In this document: positions 44,712-56,009 of the stretch, piece after piece
Layout: the number at the start of each line of letters is the position of its first letter
Position numbering within the stretch: the first letter of the stretch is position 1
Assembly (NCBI RefSeq): GCF_950295315.1
Contig: NC_080181.1
Location: 38,469,375-38,533,374, forward strand
Length of the DNA stretch: 64,000 bases
Direction: 5' to 3'
DNA from: Erinaceus europaeus
Lineage: Eukaryota > Chordata > Mammalia > Eulipotyphla > Erinaceidae
Made by a program: the position numbers and the translations under genes
The notes under the pieces: generated by a model
What the model was told of the DNA's origin: nothing
What the model saw: the letters and a program-made list of their open reading frames with translations, nothing else
Databases searched by the model: none

Positions 44712-45686
44712 ATGGTTAAAACAACAAGAAAAAATAATGGAGACTCGAACCAGGACAAGAGTCCAGCTAAAAGTCCTCCAGAGGGCGAAGCACAAAACAA
44801 CGAGTTCAACATCCAAACATTAGCTAAGGAAATAATAACAGGAATGAGTAAAGAATTTGAAAAAATTGTAATCAGAACTGCAGGAACAACAAATGAGAAT
44901 ATGGAAGAAAATTCTAATAATCTCATGGTTATTAGAGAGCTGAAAGCTGAAATTGCTGAGCTAAGAAGGCAACTAGCTGAACAAGCTAAAACAGTATCAG
45001 AGCAGGGCAACAAAATAGATGAACTCCAGAAAGCAGTAGAGGGCAGAGAGAATAGAATCAATGAGGCTGAAGACAGAATTAGCAAGATTGAGGATGAATT
45101 AGAGACAACTAAAGAAAAAGTAAGAGATCTCAAAAAGAGATTAAGAGATGCTGAAAAGAACAACAGAGTCCTATGGGATGACTTCAAAAGAAACAATATA
45201 CGCATTATTGGCTTACCAGAGGAAGAAAGAGAAGGGGAGGAAGAAAGCGTTCTCCAGGCCATAATAGCTGAAAATTTCTCTAGTCTAGACAACACCAAAG
45301 ACATAAAGATTCAAGAAGCCCAGAGGGTCCCAAACAGAATTAACCCAGACCTAAAGACACCAAGACATGTCATACTTAGATTGGAAAGGAACAAGGATAA
45401 AGAAAGGATCCTCAAGGCTGCAAGAGAAAAACAAAGAGTCACCTACAAAGGAAAACCCATAAGATTAGCAGCAGACTTCTCCATACAAACACTACAGGCC
45501 AGAAGAGAATGGCAAGATATCTATCAAGTGCTCAATGAGAAAGGCTTTCAGCCAAGAATACTATATCCTGCTAGATTGTCATTCAGACTAGATGGAAGCA
45601 TCAAAACCTTCTCAGACAAGCAACAGTTGAAGGAAGCAACCATCACCAAGCCTGCCTTGAAAGAAGTTCTGAAAGGTTTCCTATAA
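44712..45686 (+). CDS. L1 ORF1 protein, intact (324 aa)
   Basis: The L1 RNA-binding chaperone that coats L1 RNA in a cytoplasmic ribonucleoprotein. An acidic/polar N-terminus (1-60) is followed by a heptad-rich trimerisation coiled coil (about 70-155, rich in Leu/Glu/Lys). An RNA-recognition motif (about 160-255) begins with NNIRIIGLPEEE. The C-terminal domain (256-324) includes ARREWQDIYQVL and FQPRILYPARLSF. Its length is close to the 338 aa of human ORF1p. The start is the first in-frame ATG after the leader, with good spacing to ORF2. No stop or frameshift. The older L1 copies in this window begin MGRSKTN instead of MVKTTRKN, so it belongs to another subfamily. Confidence 0.95.
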   Translation: MVKTTRKNNGDSNQDKSPAKSPPEGEAQNNEFNIQTLAKEIITGMSKEFEKIVIRTAGTTNENMEENSNNLMVIRELKAEIAELRRQLAEQAKTVSEQGNKIDELQKAVEGRENRINEAEDRISKIEDELETTKEKVRDLKKRLRDAEKNNRVLWDDFKRNNIRIIGLPEEEREGEEESVLQAIIAENFSSLDNTKDIKIQEAQRVPNRINPDLKTPRHVILRLERNKDKERILKAAREKQRVTYKGKPIRLAADFSIQTLQARREWQDIYQVLNEKGFQPRILYPARLSFRLDGSIKTFSDKQQLKEATITKPALKEVLKGFL

Positions 45687-45742
45687 ACAACCAGACCACC
45701 ACAAATAGAACATATATCAAAACACTCTAAAACTCTACAAGA

Positions 45743-48700
45743 ATGGCGTTAAAATATCTTCAATCTTTGATATCAATAAATGTGAATGGCCTGAATTCAC
45801 CTATTAAAAGACACAGAGTAGGAAGATGGATCAGAAAACACAACCCAACAATATGTTGTCTACAGGAAACTCACCTAACGCAACAAGACAAACACAGACT
45901 TAAAGTGAAAGGATGGAAAACTATCATTCAAGCCAATGGCCCACAAAAAAGGGCAGGAACAGCTATTCTCATATCTGACATGATAGACTTTAAAATACAT
46001 AAGATTAAAAAAGATAGGAATGGACACTACTTAATGCTCAGAGGATCAGTCAATCAAGAGGACTTAACAATTATTAATATCTATGCACCCAATGAGAAGC
46101 CATCTAAATACATCAAACTTCTACTGAAAGAGCTACAGCAATATATTAACAGTAACACAATCATAGTAGGGGACTTCAACACCCCACTATCTCAACTTGA
46201 CAGATCATCCAGGAAGAAAATCAGTAAAGACATAAGGGAGCTAAATGAAGAGATAGATAAACTAGAACTATTGGACATTTTCAGAGTCATTCATCCCAAG
46301 AAACTGGAATACACATTTTACTCAAATCCACATGGATCATTCTCAAGGATAGACCATATGTTAGGCCACAAAGACAACATCAGCCTATTCAAGAGCACTG
46401 AAATCATCCCAAGCATCTTCTCAGACCACAGTGGAATTAAACTAACACTTAACAATCAACAAAAGATTAGTAACAGTGCCAAAATGTGGAAGCTCAACAG
46501 TACACTTCTTAACAACTTCTGGGTCAAAGAGGAAATCAAGGAAGAAATCAAAATGTTTCGAGAGTTCAATGAAAATGAAGACACAAGCTATCAAAATATT
46601 TGGGACACAGCTAAAGCAGTCCTAAGAGGGAAGTTCATAGCTATACAAGCACACATTAGGAAACAAGAAAAGGCACAAATAAACAGCCTGATTGCACATC
46701 TTAAAGACCTAGAAGAAGAACAACAAAGGAACCCTAAAGCAACCAGAAGGACAGAAATTACTAAAGTTAGGGCAGAAATAAATAACATTGAGAATAGGAA
46801 AACCATACAAAAGATCAATGAAAGTAAATGTTGGTTCTTCGAAAGAGTAAACAAAATCGACAAACCTTTAGCCAGACTCACAAAACAAAAAAGGGAGAAG
46901 ACCCAAATAAATCGGATAGTAAATGAAAGAGGAGATATCACAACAGACACTGCAGAAATTCAACATATCATGCGAGGCTTCTATGAACAACTATATGCCA
47001 CCAAGTTAGAGAACCTGGAAGAAATGAATGATTTCCTAGATACCTACCAACTTCCAAAACTAAGTAAAGAGGAAGTGGACAACATGAACAGGCCCATCAC
47101 AGCTAATGAAATTGAAACAGTTATCAAAAATCTTCCCAAAAATAAAAGTCCTGGACCAGATGGTTTTACAAATGAATTCTACAAAACTTTCAAAGAAGAA
47201 CTAATACCTCTACTTTTAAAAGTCTTCCAGAAGATTGAAGACACTGGAATACTCCCTGCCAGCTTCTATGAAGCCAACATCACCCTGATACCAAAAGCAG
47301 ACAGGGACACAACCAAAAAAGAAAACTACAGACCAATATCTCTGATGAACATAGATGCGAAAATATTGAACAAAATTCTAGCCAACCGGATACAGCAGTA
47401 TATCAAAAAGATTGTTCATCATGACCAAGTGGGGTTTATCCCAGGCATGCAAGGTTGGTTTAATATACGTAAATCAATCAATGTGATCCACCACATCAAC
47501 AAAAGCAAGACCAAAAACCACATGGTCATATCAATAGATGCAGAGAAAGCCTTTGACAAAATACAACATCCCTTTATGATCAAAACACTACAAAAAATAG
47601 GAATAGATGGAAAATTCCTGAAGATAGTGGAGTCTATATATAGCAAACCTACAGCCAACATCATACTCAATGGTGAAAAACTGGAAGCATTTCCCCTCAG
47701 ATCAGGTACTAGACAGGGCTGCCCACTATCACCATTACTATTCAACATAGTGTTGGAAGTTCTTGCCATAGCAATCAGGCTGGAGCAAGGAATTAAAGGA
47801 ATACAGATTGGAAGAGAAGAAGTCAAACTCTCCTTATTTGCAGATGACATGATAGTATACATGGAAAAACCTAAGGAATCTAGCAAGAAGCTTTTGGAAA
47901 TCATCAGGCAATACAGTAATGTGTCAGGCTATAAAATTAACATTCAAAAGTCAGTGGCATTCCTCTATGCAAACACTAAGTTAGAAGAAATTGAAATCCA
48001 GAAATCAGTTCCTTTTTCTATAGAAAAAAAAACAATAAAATATCTAGGAATAAACCTAACCAAAGAAGTGAAAGACTTGTATACTGAAAATTATGAGTCA
48101 CTACTCAAAGAAATTGAAAAAGACACAAAGAAGTGGAAAGATATTCCATGCTCATGGGTTGGAAGAATTAACATCATCAAAATGAATATATTACCCAGCG
48201 CCATCTACAAATTTAATGCTATCCCCATCAAGATCCCAAGCACACTTTTTAGGAGAATAGAACAAATGCTACAAATGTTTATCTGGAACCAGAAAAGACC
48301 TAGAATTGCCAAAACAATCTTGAGAAAAAAGAACAGAACCGGAGGCATCACACTGCCAGATCTCAAACTGTATTATAGGGCCATTGTCATCAAAACTGCT
48401 TGGTACTGGAACATGAACAGACACACTGACCAGTGGAATAGAATTGAGAGCCCAGAAATGAAGCCCCACACCTATAGACATCTAATCTTTGACAAAGGGT
48501 CCCAGACTATTACATGGGGAAAGCAGAGTCTCTTCAACAAATGGTGTTGGAAACAATGGGTTGAAACATGCAGAAGAATGAAGCTGAATCACTGTATTTC
48601 ACCAAATACAAAAGTAAATTCCAAGTGGATCAAGGACTTGGATGTTAGACCAGAAACTATCAGATATTTAGAGAAAAATATTGGCAGAACTTTTTTCCGC

Positions 48701-49567
48701 ATAAATTTTAAATACATTTTCAATGAAACGAATCCAATTACAAGGAAGACTAAGGCAAGTATAAACCTATGGAACTACATCAAATTAAAAAGCTTCTTCA
48801 CAGCAAATGAAACCACTACCCAAACCAAGAGACCCCTCACAGAATGGGAGAAGATCTTTACATGCCATACATCAGATAAGAGTTTAATAATCAACATATA
48901 TAAGGAGCTTACCAGACTCAACAACAAGACAACAAATAACCCCATCCAAAAATGGGGGGAGGAATTGGACAGAATATTCACCACAGAAGAGATCCAAAAG
49001 GCCGAGAAACACATGAAAAAATGCTCCAAGTCTCTGATTGTCAGAGAAATGCAAATCAAGACAACAATGAGATATCACTTCACTCCTGTGAGAATGTCAC
49101 ACATCAGAAAAGGTAACAGCAGCAAATGCTGGAGAGGATTTGGGGTCAAAAGAACCCTCCTGCACTGCTGGTGGGAATGTCAATTGGTCCAACCTCTGTG
49201 GAGAACAGTCTGGAGAACTCTCAGAAGGCTAGAAATGGACCTACCCTATGACCCTGCAATTCCCCTCCTGGGGATATATCCTAAGGAACCCAACACATCC
49301 ATCCAAAAAGATCTGTGTACACATATGTTCTTGGCAGCACAATTTGTAATAGCCAAAACCTGGAAGCAACCCAGGTGTCCAACAACAGATGAGTGGCTGA
49401 GCAAGTTGTGGTATATATACACAATGGAATACTACTCAGCTGTAAAAAATGGTGACTTCACCGTTTTCAGCCGATCTTGGATGGACCTTGAAAAAATCAT
49501 GTTGAGTGAAATAAGTCAGAAACAGAAGGATGAATATGGGATGATCTCACTCTCAGGCCGAAGTTGA
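45743..49567 (+). CDS. L1 ORF2 protein, intact (1274 aa): endonuclease-reverse transcriptase
   Basis: Nicks target DNA and copies L1 RNA at the nick (target-primed reverse transcription). The APE endonuclease (1-235) has all expected residues: N13, E42 (QETH), D144/N146 (GDFNTPLS), D204 (RIDHMLG), D228 and H229 (SDHSG). The RT (about 500-770) has [31 protein letters not shown] and the catalytic FADDMIVY at D701/D702. The C-terminal Cys-rich motif is CX3CX7HX4C in L1; here it is C1129, F1133, H1141, C1146, so the second cysteine is lost (TTT at 49139-49141). Human ORF2p has 1275 aa, so the length is normal. A 56-bp spacer follows ORF1; in L1, ORF2 is translated by an unconventional reinitiation. 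Confidence 0.95.
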   Translation: MALKYLQSLISINVNGLNSPIKRHRVGRWIRKHNPTICCLQETHLTQQDKHRLKVKGWKTIIQANGPQKRAGTAILISDMIDFKIHKIKKDRNGHYLMLRGSVNQEDLTIINIYAPNEKPSKYIKLLLKELQQYINSNTIIVGDFNTPLSQLDRSSRKKISKDIRELNEEIDKLELLDIFRVIHPKKLEYTFYSNPHGSFSRIDHMLGHKDNISLFKSTEIIPSIFSDHSGIKLTLNNQQKISNSAKMWKLNSTLLNNFWVKEEIKEEIKMFREFNENEDTSYQNIWDTAKAVLRGKFIAIQAHIRKQEKAQINSLIAHLKDLEEEQQRNPKATRRTEITKVRAEINNIENRKTIQKINESKCWFFERVNKIDKPLARLTKQKREKTQINRIVNERGDITTDTAEIQHIMRGFYEQLYATKLENLEEMNDFLDTYQLPKLSKEEVDNMNRPITANEIETVIKNLPKNKSPGPDGFTNEFYKTFKEELIPLLLKVFQKIEDTGILPASFYEANITLIPKADRDTTKKENYRPISLMNIDAKILNKILANRIQQYIKKIVHHDQVGFIPGMQGWFNIRKSINVIHHINKSKTKNHMVISIDAEKAFDKIQHPFMIKTLQKIGIDGKFLKIVESIYSKPTANIILNGEKLEAFPLRSGTRQGCPLSPLLFNIVLEVLAIAIRLEQGIKGIQIGREEVKLSLFADDMIVYMEKPKESSKKLLEIIRQYSNVSGYKINIQKSVAFLYANTKLEEIEIQKSVPFSIEKKTIKYLGINLTKEVKDLYTENYESLLKEIEKDTKKWKDIPCSWVGRINIIKMNILPSAIYKFNAIPIKIPSTLFRRIEQMLQMFIWNQKRPRIAKTILRKKNRTGGITLPDLKLYYRAIVIKTAWYWNMNRHTDQWNRIESPEMKPHTYRHLIFDKGSQTITWGKQSLFNKWCWKQWVETCRRMKLNHCISPNTKVNSKWIKDLDVRPETIRYLEKNIGRTFFRINFKYIFNETNPITRKTKASINLWNYIKLKSFFTANETTTQTKRPLTEWEKIFTCHTSDKSLIINIYKELTRLNNKTTNNPIQKWGEELDRIFTTEEIQKAEKHMKKCSKSLIVREMQIKTTMRYHFTPVRMSHIRKGNSSKCWRGFGVKRTLLHCWWECQLVQPLWRTVWRTLRRLEMDLPYDPAIPLLGIYPKEPNTSIQKDLCTHMFLAAQFVIAKTWKQPRCPTTDEWLSKLWYIYTMEYYSAVKNGDFTVFSRSWMDLEKIMLSEISQKQKDEYGMISLSGRS

Positions 49568-49758
49568 AAAACAAGATTAGAAAAGAAAACACAAGTCGAA
49601 CCTGAAATGGAATTGGAGTATTACACCAAAGTAAAAGACTCTGGGGTGGGTGGGTGGGTGGGGAGAATACAGGTCCATGAAAAATGATGAATGAAATAGT
49701 GGGGGTTGTATTGCTAAATGGGAATCTGGGGAATGTTATGCATGTAAAAAAAAAAAAA
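49568..49758 (+). other. own 3'UTR of the young L1 with G-rich run and internal A tract
   Basis: Short 3'UTR. 49643-49663 is a run of five GGG/GGGG groups separated by single Ts, able to form a G-quadruplex, a known L1 3'UTR feature. It ends at twelve As (49747-49758). I see no AATAAA upstream of this tract. Confidence 0.85.
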
Positions 49759-50334
49759 GAAGTAGAAACGCAAAGCAGAAATTGACTGAGTTTGGAGTAT
49801 GGCACCAAAGTAAGAAAGCAGAAGTATACTAGAGTTTGCAGTGAGTACCTCCCTAATACTTCCTCTCCACTTTTCCAAGCTTTGGGTCCATGATTGCTCA
49901 ACAATTTGTTTGGCTTTGTATGTTAACTCTCTTTTCAGTCACCAGGTTCCAGGTGTTATCAGGATGCCGGCCAGACTTCCCTGGATTGAAGACACCACCA
50001 ATGTGTCCTGGAGCTCAGCTTCCCCAGAGACCCATCCTACTAGGGAAAGAGAGAGGCAGACTGGGAGTATGGACCGACCAGTCAACGCCCATGTTCAGCG
50101 AGGAAGCAATTACAGAAGCCAGACATTCTACCTTCTGCAACCCTCAATGACCCTGGGTCCATGCTCCCAGAGGGATAGAGAATGGGAAAGCTATCGGGGG
50201 AAGGGGTGGGATATGGAGATTGGGCGGTGGGAATTGTGTGGAGTTGTACCCCTCCTACCCTATGGTTTTGTTAATTAATCCTTTCTTAAATAAAATAAAT
50301 AAATAAATAAATAAATAAAATAAATTTAAAAAAA
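49759..50334 (+). mobile_element. second L1 3'UTR appended to the young L1
   Basis: Starts again at a 3'UTR beginning (GAGTTTGGAGTATGGCACC) and contains the terminal block also found at 23060-23530, 8475-8906 and 38640-39060. It ends with AATAAA-rich tail sequence and lies inside the same target-site duplication as the young L1. Open frames over it (for example 49841-50278) are fortuitous. Confidence 0.9.
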
Positions 50335-50347
50335 AGAATACTGTATG
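50335..50347 (+). repeat. target-site duplication of young L1 (right)
   Basis: AGAATACTGTATG; partner at 44065-44077. Confidence 0.92.
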
Positions 50348-51148
50348 CATGCAAATGTGTTGTATATGAAAGTATTATGATATATGACATATTATATACA
50401 ATATTATATACAAATATGAAAAAAGAGCAGAAAAGAAGGAGGCTGAGAAGTGCTGTACCTAGAGGCTATTTGATGTTGGTGGTTAATTGGCTGAGAGCAT
50501 TTTTGGTCGTGGGCTACAATTCCAAGTCTGCTAATAAGATGATACCTTGGACTGGGTCTTCATACAAAGTTCTTAATCATGTGATAGAACTCAAAGGACA
50601 TCAAATATCCAGATAGGAATTGGTTTTTGTGGAGGCAGGTGAAATGATCTTAAATTTTTAAGATGGCATTTTGCTTCCTGTAAGGTAGAAAAACAATGGA
50701 TACTGCCTTAATCTTTTTTCATTTTTTTTTTTAAGTAACATGTAAGCTAACAGTGTAAATCATTATAAATAAATGACTGTGTATGCCTCTATGTTATATC
50801 AGGTTGGTTCTCAAATGTGCTAACAACCACCTTTATGTGGATAGGTTTCACTTTAAATATCAACCCAACTGCAGATAATTACTATGTTTTTTTTTTTTAT
50901 CAAGAGGAGTTCATGTTACAATACAGAAATATACTTCAGCTAGCAGTAAAGCATGGAGTGTGGGTTGGAGACTCTGTCATTAGCTAAGAAAGCTAACATG
51001 TGGCTCTCAAGGCAGAGAGGGTCACTTTTTCTGGGCAAGTTCCTCAGAAAGTCTCCTTGTCTAAGAAGGTTTCTGGGCTGTGGGCAGAATATAGAAGGTG
51101 TTTCAGTTTGAGCCTCATCATATGCTGAATTTTTTAAAGTTTTTTTTA
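50348..51148. other. unassigned sequence
   Basis: Continues the pre-insertion locus of the young L1. No recognised repeat or gene. Confidence 0.4.
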
Positions 51149-51150
51149 AT

Positions 51151-51433
51151 GGTGGGGTGTGATGGTTCACCTGCTTAAGAACACATAGTACTAACAAGTA
51201 CCCATGATAAGGATCCACATTCAAGCCCCCAGCTCCCCACCTACAGGGAGAACAGTTCACAACAAGTGAAGCAGGTCTGCAAGCATTTATCTTTCTCTCT
51301 CCCCTTCTATCTCCTCTTCCTCTCTCAATTTATCTCTGTCCTATCCCATAAAAATATAAAACAAATGGCTACCAGGAGCAGTGAATTTGTAGTACCAGCA
51401 CCAAGCCCCAGCCATAACCCTGGAGAAAAAAAG
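51151..51433 (+). repeat. long-tail SINE, old
   Basis: Head TGGTTCACCTGCTTAAG, CCAGCTCCCCACCTACAGG, body, ATGGCTACCAGGAGCAGTG tail. Confidence 0.85.
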
Positions 51434-51585
51434 TTATTTATTGGATAGAGGAGAGAAATAGATGGAAAGGGAGAGTAGAGGGAGAGAAAGAGACAATGAC
51501 AGCACAGCTTCACTGCCAATTTGGGCATATGAGGTTTGAACCAGGGTCCTTGTGCATGGATAAGTGAGTGCAACCTAACTTTATG
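51434..51585 (-). repeat. SINE fragment, minus
   Basis: TTATTTATTGGATAGAGGAG, AGAGAGAAAGAGACAATG and GGTTTGAACCAGGGTCCTTG. Directly abuts the previous SINE tail. Confidence 0.75.
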
Positions 51586-51615
51586 TCAGAAGCTAGAGGT
51601 GTGTTATCAGGACTT

Positions 51616-51627
51616 AGTGATTCATTT
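51616..51627 (+). repeat. target-site duplication of mini-LINE (left)
   Basis: AGTGATTCATTT; exact partner at 51822-51833. Confidence 0.9.
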
Positions 51628-51821
51628 GGGATGCATTGGATCAACCTTCTCGTGGTGCATCCCGTGAGTACCCATTCATTGGGGAAACTTATGATCCTTC
51701 CTAGCCGACTGAATCCACATGGATCCCAGTCACTTTCAAAGCCAGCAACAAGCAGCTCCTGACAGCTTTCAACCTGACGCTGTTAACTGGCTATGGAAGA
51801 AGGGCAAACGCTAGAAGAAGA
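51628..51821 (+). mobile_element. 194-bp internally deleted derivative of the non-L1 LINE
   Basis: About 140 nt from the LINE 5' end (GGGATGCATTGGATC through the start codon region to CTCCTGACAGCTTTCAA) are joined directly to the last ~50 nt (CTGTTAACTGGC to CAAACGCTAGAAGAA). The junction falls at a shared TCAA. A perfect 12-bp duplication flanks it, so it inserted as this short unit. It is SINE-like and non-autonomous. Confidence 0.92.
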
Positions 51822-51833
51822 AGTGATTCATTT
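51822..51833 (+). repeat. target-site duplication of mini-LINE (right)
   Basis: AGTGATTCATTT; partner at 51616-51627. The first bases overlap the AAG tail. Confidence 0.9.
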
Positions 51834-51839
51834 TAAACA

Positions 51840-53250
51840 GAATATAGCCAAGTATCATCTGCTTTTGCTTCTCCAGCAGGTTTGGAATTAGGGTTGATGA
51901 GTTACCCTCTATTTTTGCTTTAACGTGGTGCCACCATGAATGTCCCCTGCCTTTACATCAATTGGGGTTATAATGTGATTTTTATCTGTCACATGTGATT
52001 TTGATCTGTCAGAATTACAGTAGACACACATATGACAACAGCATGAACTTCACCACCAAAAAGTCAGTCCTTTCCTCTGCCATACAATTTATATATTCAC
52101 CAATTTACTTCTGCCTCCACCTCCATCTGCCCACCTTATATCCATAGATTTGGTCTTACAGTCTGAAAATTTGTGTCTGTTTTGGTTAGTGCTTCATATA
52201 CTACTTATTACGTTGATCTTATACCCTTTAATGAAAAAATACTTTGTAAACAGGAGCCAGCAGAAGAACATCTCTCCTAGGTTTACCACCTCCTGGAGAC
52301 AGAAGATACTAACCCTGAGAGAATTCTCCTTTCCCTTCTTGAAATCAAAGATGTCCCTAAGACTCCCAAGCTCCCAGGGTTCATGTCTCATCTTCTGGCT
52401 GCCTTTTCCTTTTGTCATCCCACTAACTTTCTCTCCTTCCCCATGAAATTCTGTAACTACCATATCCACATGGTAGTCATTCCTCTAAAGATATTTTTTA
52501 TATTTAGAATATTCCTTGGATGTTAACAGGCTAGAAATGCTGAATTTATTAAGACAGAAGGCTTGCTTCTGGGAGTTACTGGGGATGATTAGAAAATGGA
52601 TTGGTTTAGTCAGCTCATCTGGACAGCCCCTCACGGTGACTCACACTGGTCACATGTTCCTGATTATGTTTATATCTCTGTTCACTCAAGCAAGAGAATG
52701 GAGATGAGTCTATGTCATTGATCCCTCAAGCTTCTGCTTTCTGGTAGGTTAGAGCCTAATTACCTTCCAGTTGCAGGAAATATGCAGAAGAAATATGTGT
52801 TTTACAAGGTTATTGAATTAATGCATTATAACAACCGCTTGAAAAATTGTGGCTATTTCCTTACTTCTAGGACTTATCAAAGACCTATTCGATTGCACTT
52901 CTTTAAGTAGGCAAGTAAATTTATGGTGTTTGGTTTGGTTTGGTTTTTTTTTACTGCTAAGCTATCAGTATGGTGTAAGACCTATCTTTGGATGTTTATG
53001 TTGCATTGATATCTAAAACCAAGAATCACTTTGCTTTGGTTCTTGGACTTTAGTGCAAGGGACATTACAAGAGGGCAAGAACTCCCAGATAAGGTTGACC
53101 AAGGCCTATGATGCTCTCTGAAGCGATGTAATGCCTTGGTTTCTAAAGGATAAGAGCATACTGTTTGCATATGCTCTCTTAGGACTGCCCAAGATGGAAC
53201 AAATGATTATACACCTCATGGACTGTCTGGACACATTTTTTTTTCTCTTT
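51840..53250. other. unassigned sequence
   Basis: About 1.4 kb without a repeat or gene that I can recognise. The short open frames here lack domain features. 52060-52160 could be an L1 3'UTR scrap. Confidence 0.4.
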
Positions 53251-53254
53251 TTTG

Positions 53255-53527
53255 CCTCCAGGGTTATCACTGGGATTCAGTGGTGGCACTATGAAGTCAC
53301 TGCTCCTAGAGACCACTTTTTTAGTTGCTTTTTACTTTTATTTTCACTATATATTCAATAGGACAGAGAGAAATTGAGAAGGGTGGGGGAAATAGGGAGG
53401 GAGAGGGAAAAATAGACACCTGCATACCCTCTTCACTGCTTCTGTAACATCCCCACTGTAGGGAGGAACAGGGGATCAAACCCATAGTATTATATGCACT
53501 TAACCAGGTACACTATTGCCTGGCCCC
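53255..53527 (-). repeat. long-tail SINE, minus
   Basis: Reversed tail TTGCCTCCAGGGTTATCACTGG, AATAGGACAGAGAGAAATTGAG, CACCTGCATACCC, reversed head ending GCCTGGCCCC. Confidence 0.85.
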
Positions 53528-53539
53528 CTGAACACAATT

Positions 53540-53845
53540 TTTTTAATTTAATTTTTTATTTGTTATTGCCATCACAGTTATTACTGGGGCTCAGTGCTGG
53601 CACTGTGAATCCACTCTTCTTGGTTATACCCTTCCTCTTTTCTTTTTTATTATATAGGACAGTGAGAAATTGAGAGGGAAGGAGGAGATATAGGGGTAGA
53701 AAGTGAGATGAGAGACACTGAGAAGAGAGACATCTGCAGACCTGCCTCATTACTGGTGAAGCTTCCCCCTTGCAGGTGGGGAGCAAAGGCTTGAATCAAG
53801 GTCTTTGTGTCTGGTAACTCAACTTTGTGCCACCACCCACCCCTT
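53540..53845 (-). repeat. long-tail SINE, minus
   Basis: Reversed tail TTATTACTGGGGCTCAGTGC, AGGACAGTGAGAAATTGAG, CATCTGCAGACC, TTGCAGGTGGGGAGC and a reversed head. Confidence 0.88.
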
Positions 53846-53849
53846 AGAC

Positions 53850-54285
53850 ACTCTTCAGATGTTCTTTACAGGCGCACTCAACATGGCAGAGTTGCTCACT
53901 CCCATCACCCTAGGAAGGCCAAGTGGTGGCCAACTTGAGCATTGGTGTATGTAGGAAAAATCTGTCATGTCTTTCTTTTATCTGTTCCTGAACATACCTC
54001 TGCCTTTTGTGGGCTCCCACTGGGCATATTTGTTTGGTCAACAGTTTAAAGGTTCCAATGAGAAGCGGTCTCACTGCTAATTGAAAATGGATACAAACCC
54101 TGAATATTCTCTCTCACATCTTAAAATCATTATCTTCAATGGAATTCTTGAGTTGTTTTGCTAATACAACCAATAGCTGCATAGCTGGAAATTTCTACAG
54201 AATGACCAATAGTTTTTATACTTCTATTACTTTCAAGGGATATGTTTCCATTACACCCAGTTAGGTATATACCTCAGCTGAAAAT
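53850..54285. other. unassigned sequence
   Basis: No recognised repeat or gene. Confidence 0.4.
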
Positions 54286-54292
54286 TACTTTC

Positions 54293-54582
54293 CTGGGGGC
54301 TGAGCAGTGGTTCACCTGGTTAAGTGCACATGTCACCATGCAGAAGGAACCGGGTTCAAGCCCCTATCCTCCACCTGCAGTAAGGGGAACTCTTCAAGAG
54401 CAGTGAAACAGGTCTTCAGATGTCTTTCTCTCTCCATCTCCATCTACCCTGCCCTCTTATTTTCTCTCTGTCCTATCAAATAAAATAGAAAAAATGAAAA
54501 AAAATTGTGCCAGGAGAGGTGTATTTGTGTGCCATCACTGGGCTCCAGGCATAACTGGTAGCAATTAGAAAAAAAAAAAGGA
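54293..54582 (+). repeat. old long-tail SINE
   Basis: GCAGTGGTTCACCTGGTTAAG head, GGGTTCAAGCCCC B box, body, TGTGCCAGGAGAGGTGTATT tail and A-rich end. Imperfect duplications around ATTACTTTCCTG (54284) and ATTATTTTCCTG (54599). Confidence 0.85.
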
Positions 54583-54599
54583 AAGAAAAAGAGAGATAA

Positions 54600-55530
54600 T
54601 TATTTTCCTGATCAGTGTTAAAAATAATCCAAGATTCAACTTCACAACATAAATGTTTACTCTGTGGTTTGTTTACGATGTTGGTCTGCTTGTCTGTTAA
54701 TATATAGTCTCTGCAGTTTTCTCAGACTCAACTTGAAAGTGACCAATTTTCCCTGCCCAGAAGGAAGTCACTTGTTAATTCAGCACCAGATTATGGAAAG
54801 CATGTTAGCACATGCAATTCACAACAGTGGTTTTTTGGAAGTTCCTGAGTGAATTCCAGTAAACCTTCCTGACCCTCTGAAGAAAATATCTCTGTGAACT
54901 GAACAATGTCTAGAGAATATAGCTCAGTTTTCAACAACGTTTCCAGTGAAAAAGATACTGACAAAAATCTTGAATTAGCTTCAACAAATCCAGTGAGTAC
55001 TGGGGAAAAGGTTTAGCTGCATCTATTAATATGAGAGCTTCTAGGATGTGCTCAGGCACCTCAATATGCCCTTACATAAGATTCTTTATAAATAAATAGC
55101 TCTGATTTTCAGAGACACTCTATAGAATGGATGATTTTAGCTCTTGCTTCATGAACTTGTGGGTACAGTTGACTATACCAGGGTGTAACCATGTAGTTTA
55201 TGACAAGGAAGGAATATGGGTGAAATTGCTATTTGAATATATGAATAATTTCACCTGATGCCTTACTTGGTTCTTCCACTAGAAACAAGACAGGCTTTAA
55301 ACCTGAATTTCCTCTATCAGAGCAGATTAAGCACCTTTTCTTCCCACCACTAACCTTTCTCCTCTACTGTTAGCATCCAATAAAGCACAACCACAATCTC
55401 TGGTGAAAACGTACCATTAGCTGATCATGTTAGCAAGGTGTTGGCTGCTATTCTCTTCCTAGTGGTAGTCAGTGGGCCATGTACCTCTGTACACACATGT
55501 CTTGCTTGCCTTTTTTCCATCTATGTTATT
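54600..55530. other. unassigned sequence
   Basis: Nearly 1 kb of apparently unique sequence with no coding potential I can support. Confidence 0.4.
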
Positions 55531-55534
55531 AGAT

Positions 55535-55690
55535 ATTTTTATTGGGGGGTTAATGGTTTATAGTAAATGCAGTTGTTGGTACATGTGTAAGACTTCTCAG
55601 TTTTCTGCAAAACACTCACTTCCAGCCTAGGTCCTCCTTCACCATCATGTACCAGGACCATAAAGCCTCCTGAAAGTTGTGGTGTATATA
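55535..55690 (-). mobile_element. old L1 3' end, minus
   Basis: TTTTTATTGGGGGGTTAATGG, TGGTACATGTGTAAGACTTCTC and CCTAGGTCCTCC are the reverse of the terminus seen at 12610-12800. Confidence 0.6.
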
Positions 55691-55761
55691 CCCATCATTG
55701 ATATTGCTGGGGCTCCATACCTCCATACCTGCATGAGTATGCCACTCCTGACATATTATTA

Positions 55762-56008
55762 TTTTTCCCCCTCCAGTGTTATCACTGGGGCTCAGTGCTA
55801 GCATTGCAAATCCACTGCTCCTGGAGGCCACTTTTCCCCTTTCTTTTTATAGAATAAGAAGGAGAAAAGTTGAGAGGGGAAGGAGAGACAGAGGTGAAAT
55901 GATTCCCCATGCATTTGAGAAGCCAGTCACTGAAACAGGAATCCGCACTGGTCCTTCTGATTCATACTATGTGTGCTTAACCCGGTGTGCTGCTGCTCTC
56001 CTCATCCC
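55762..56008 (-). repeat. long-tail SINE, minus
   Basis: CCTCCAGTGTTATCACTGGGG, GCAAATCCACTGCTCCTGGAGG, AGTTGAGAGGGGAAGGAG and GCTTAACCCGGTGTGCTGC. Confidence 0.85.
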
Positions 56009-56009
56009 T

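Larger units (their letters stand above)
44078..50334 (+). mobile_element. young full-length L1 with composite 3' end
   Basis: One insertion between the 13-bp duplications. The order is 5'UTR 44078-44711, ORF1 44712-45686, 56-bp spacer, ORF2 45743-49567, own 3'UTR 49568-49758 ending in twelve As, then a second L1 3'UTR (49759-50284) and an A/AATAAA-rich tail to 50334. Both ORFs are uninterrupted, unlike every other L1 here, so the insertion is recent. Competence is uncertain because of a cysteine loss in ORF2. Confidence 0.95.

Noticed and set aside
44636..45304. 222-codon minus-strand ORF
   Set aside because: It is the antisense of the L1 ORF1 coiled-coil region; its Ser/Leu-rich composition reflects reversed Lys/Glu codons.
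49841..50278. 145-codon ORF, also seen reversed at 23091-23528
   Set aside because: It lies wholly in the repeated L1 3'UTR block and has no domain; openness in several copies follows from shared ancestry.
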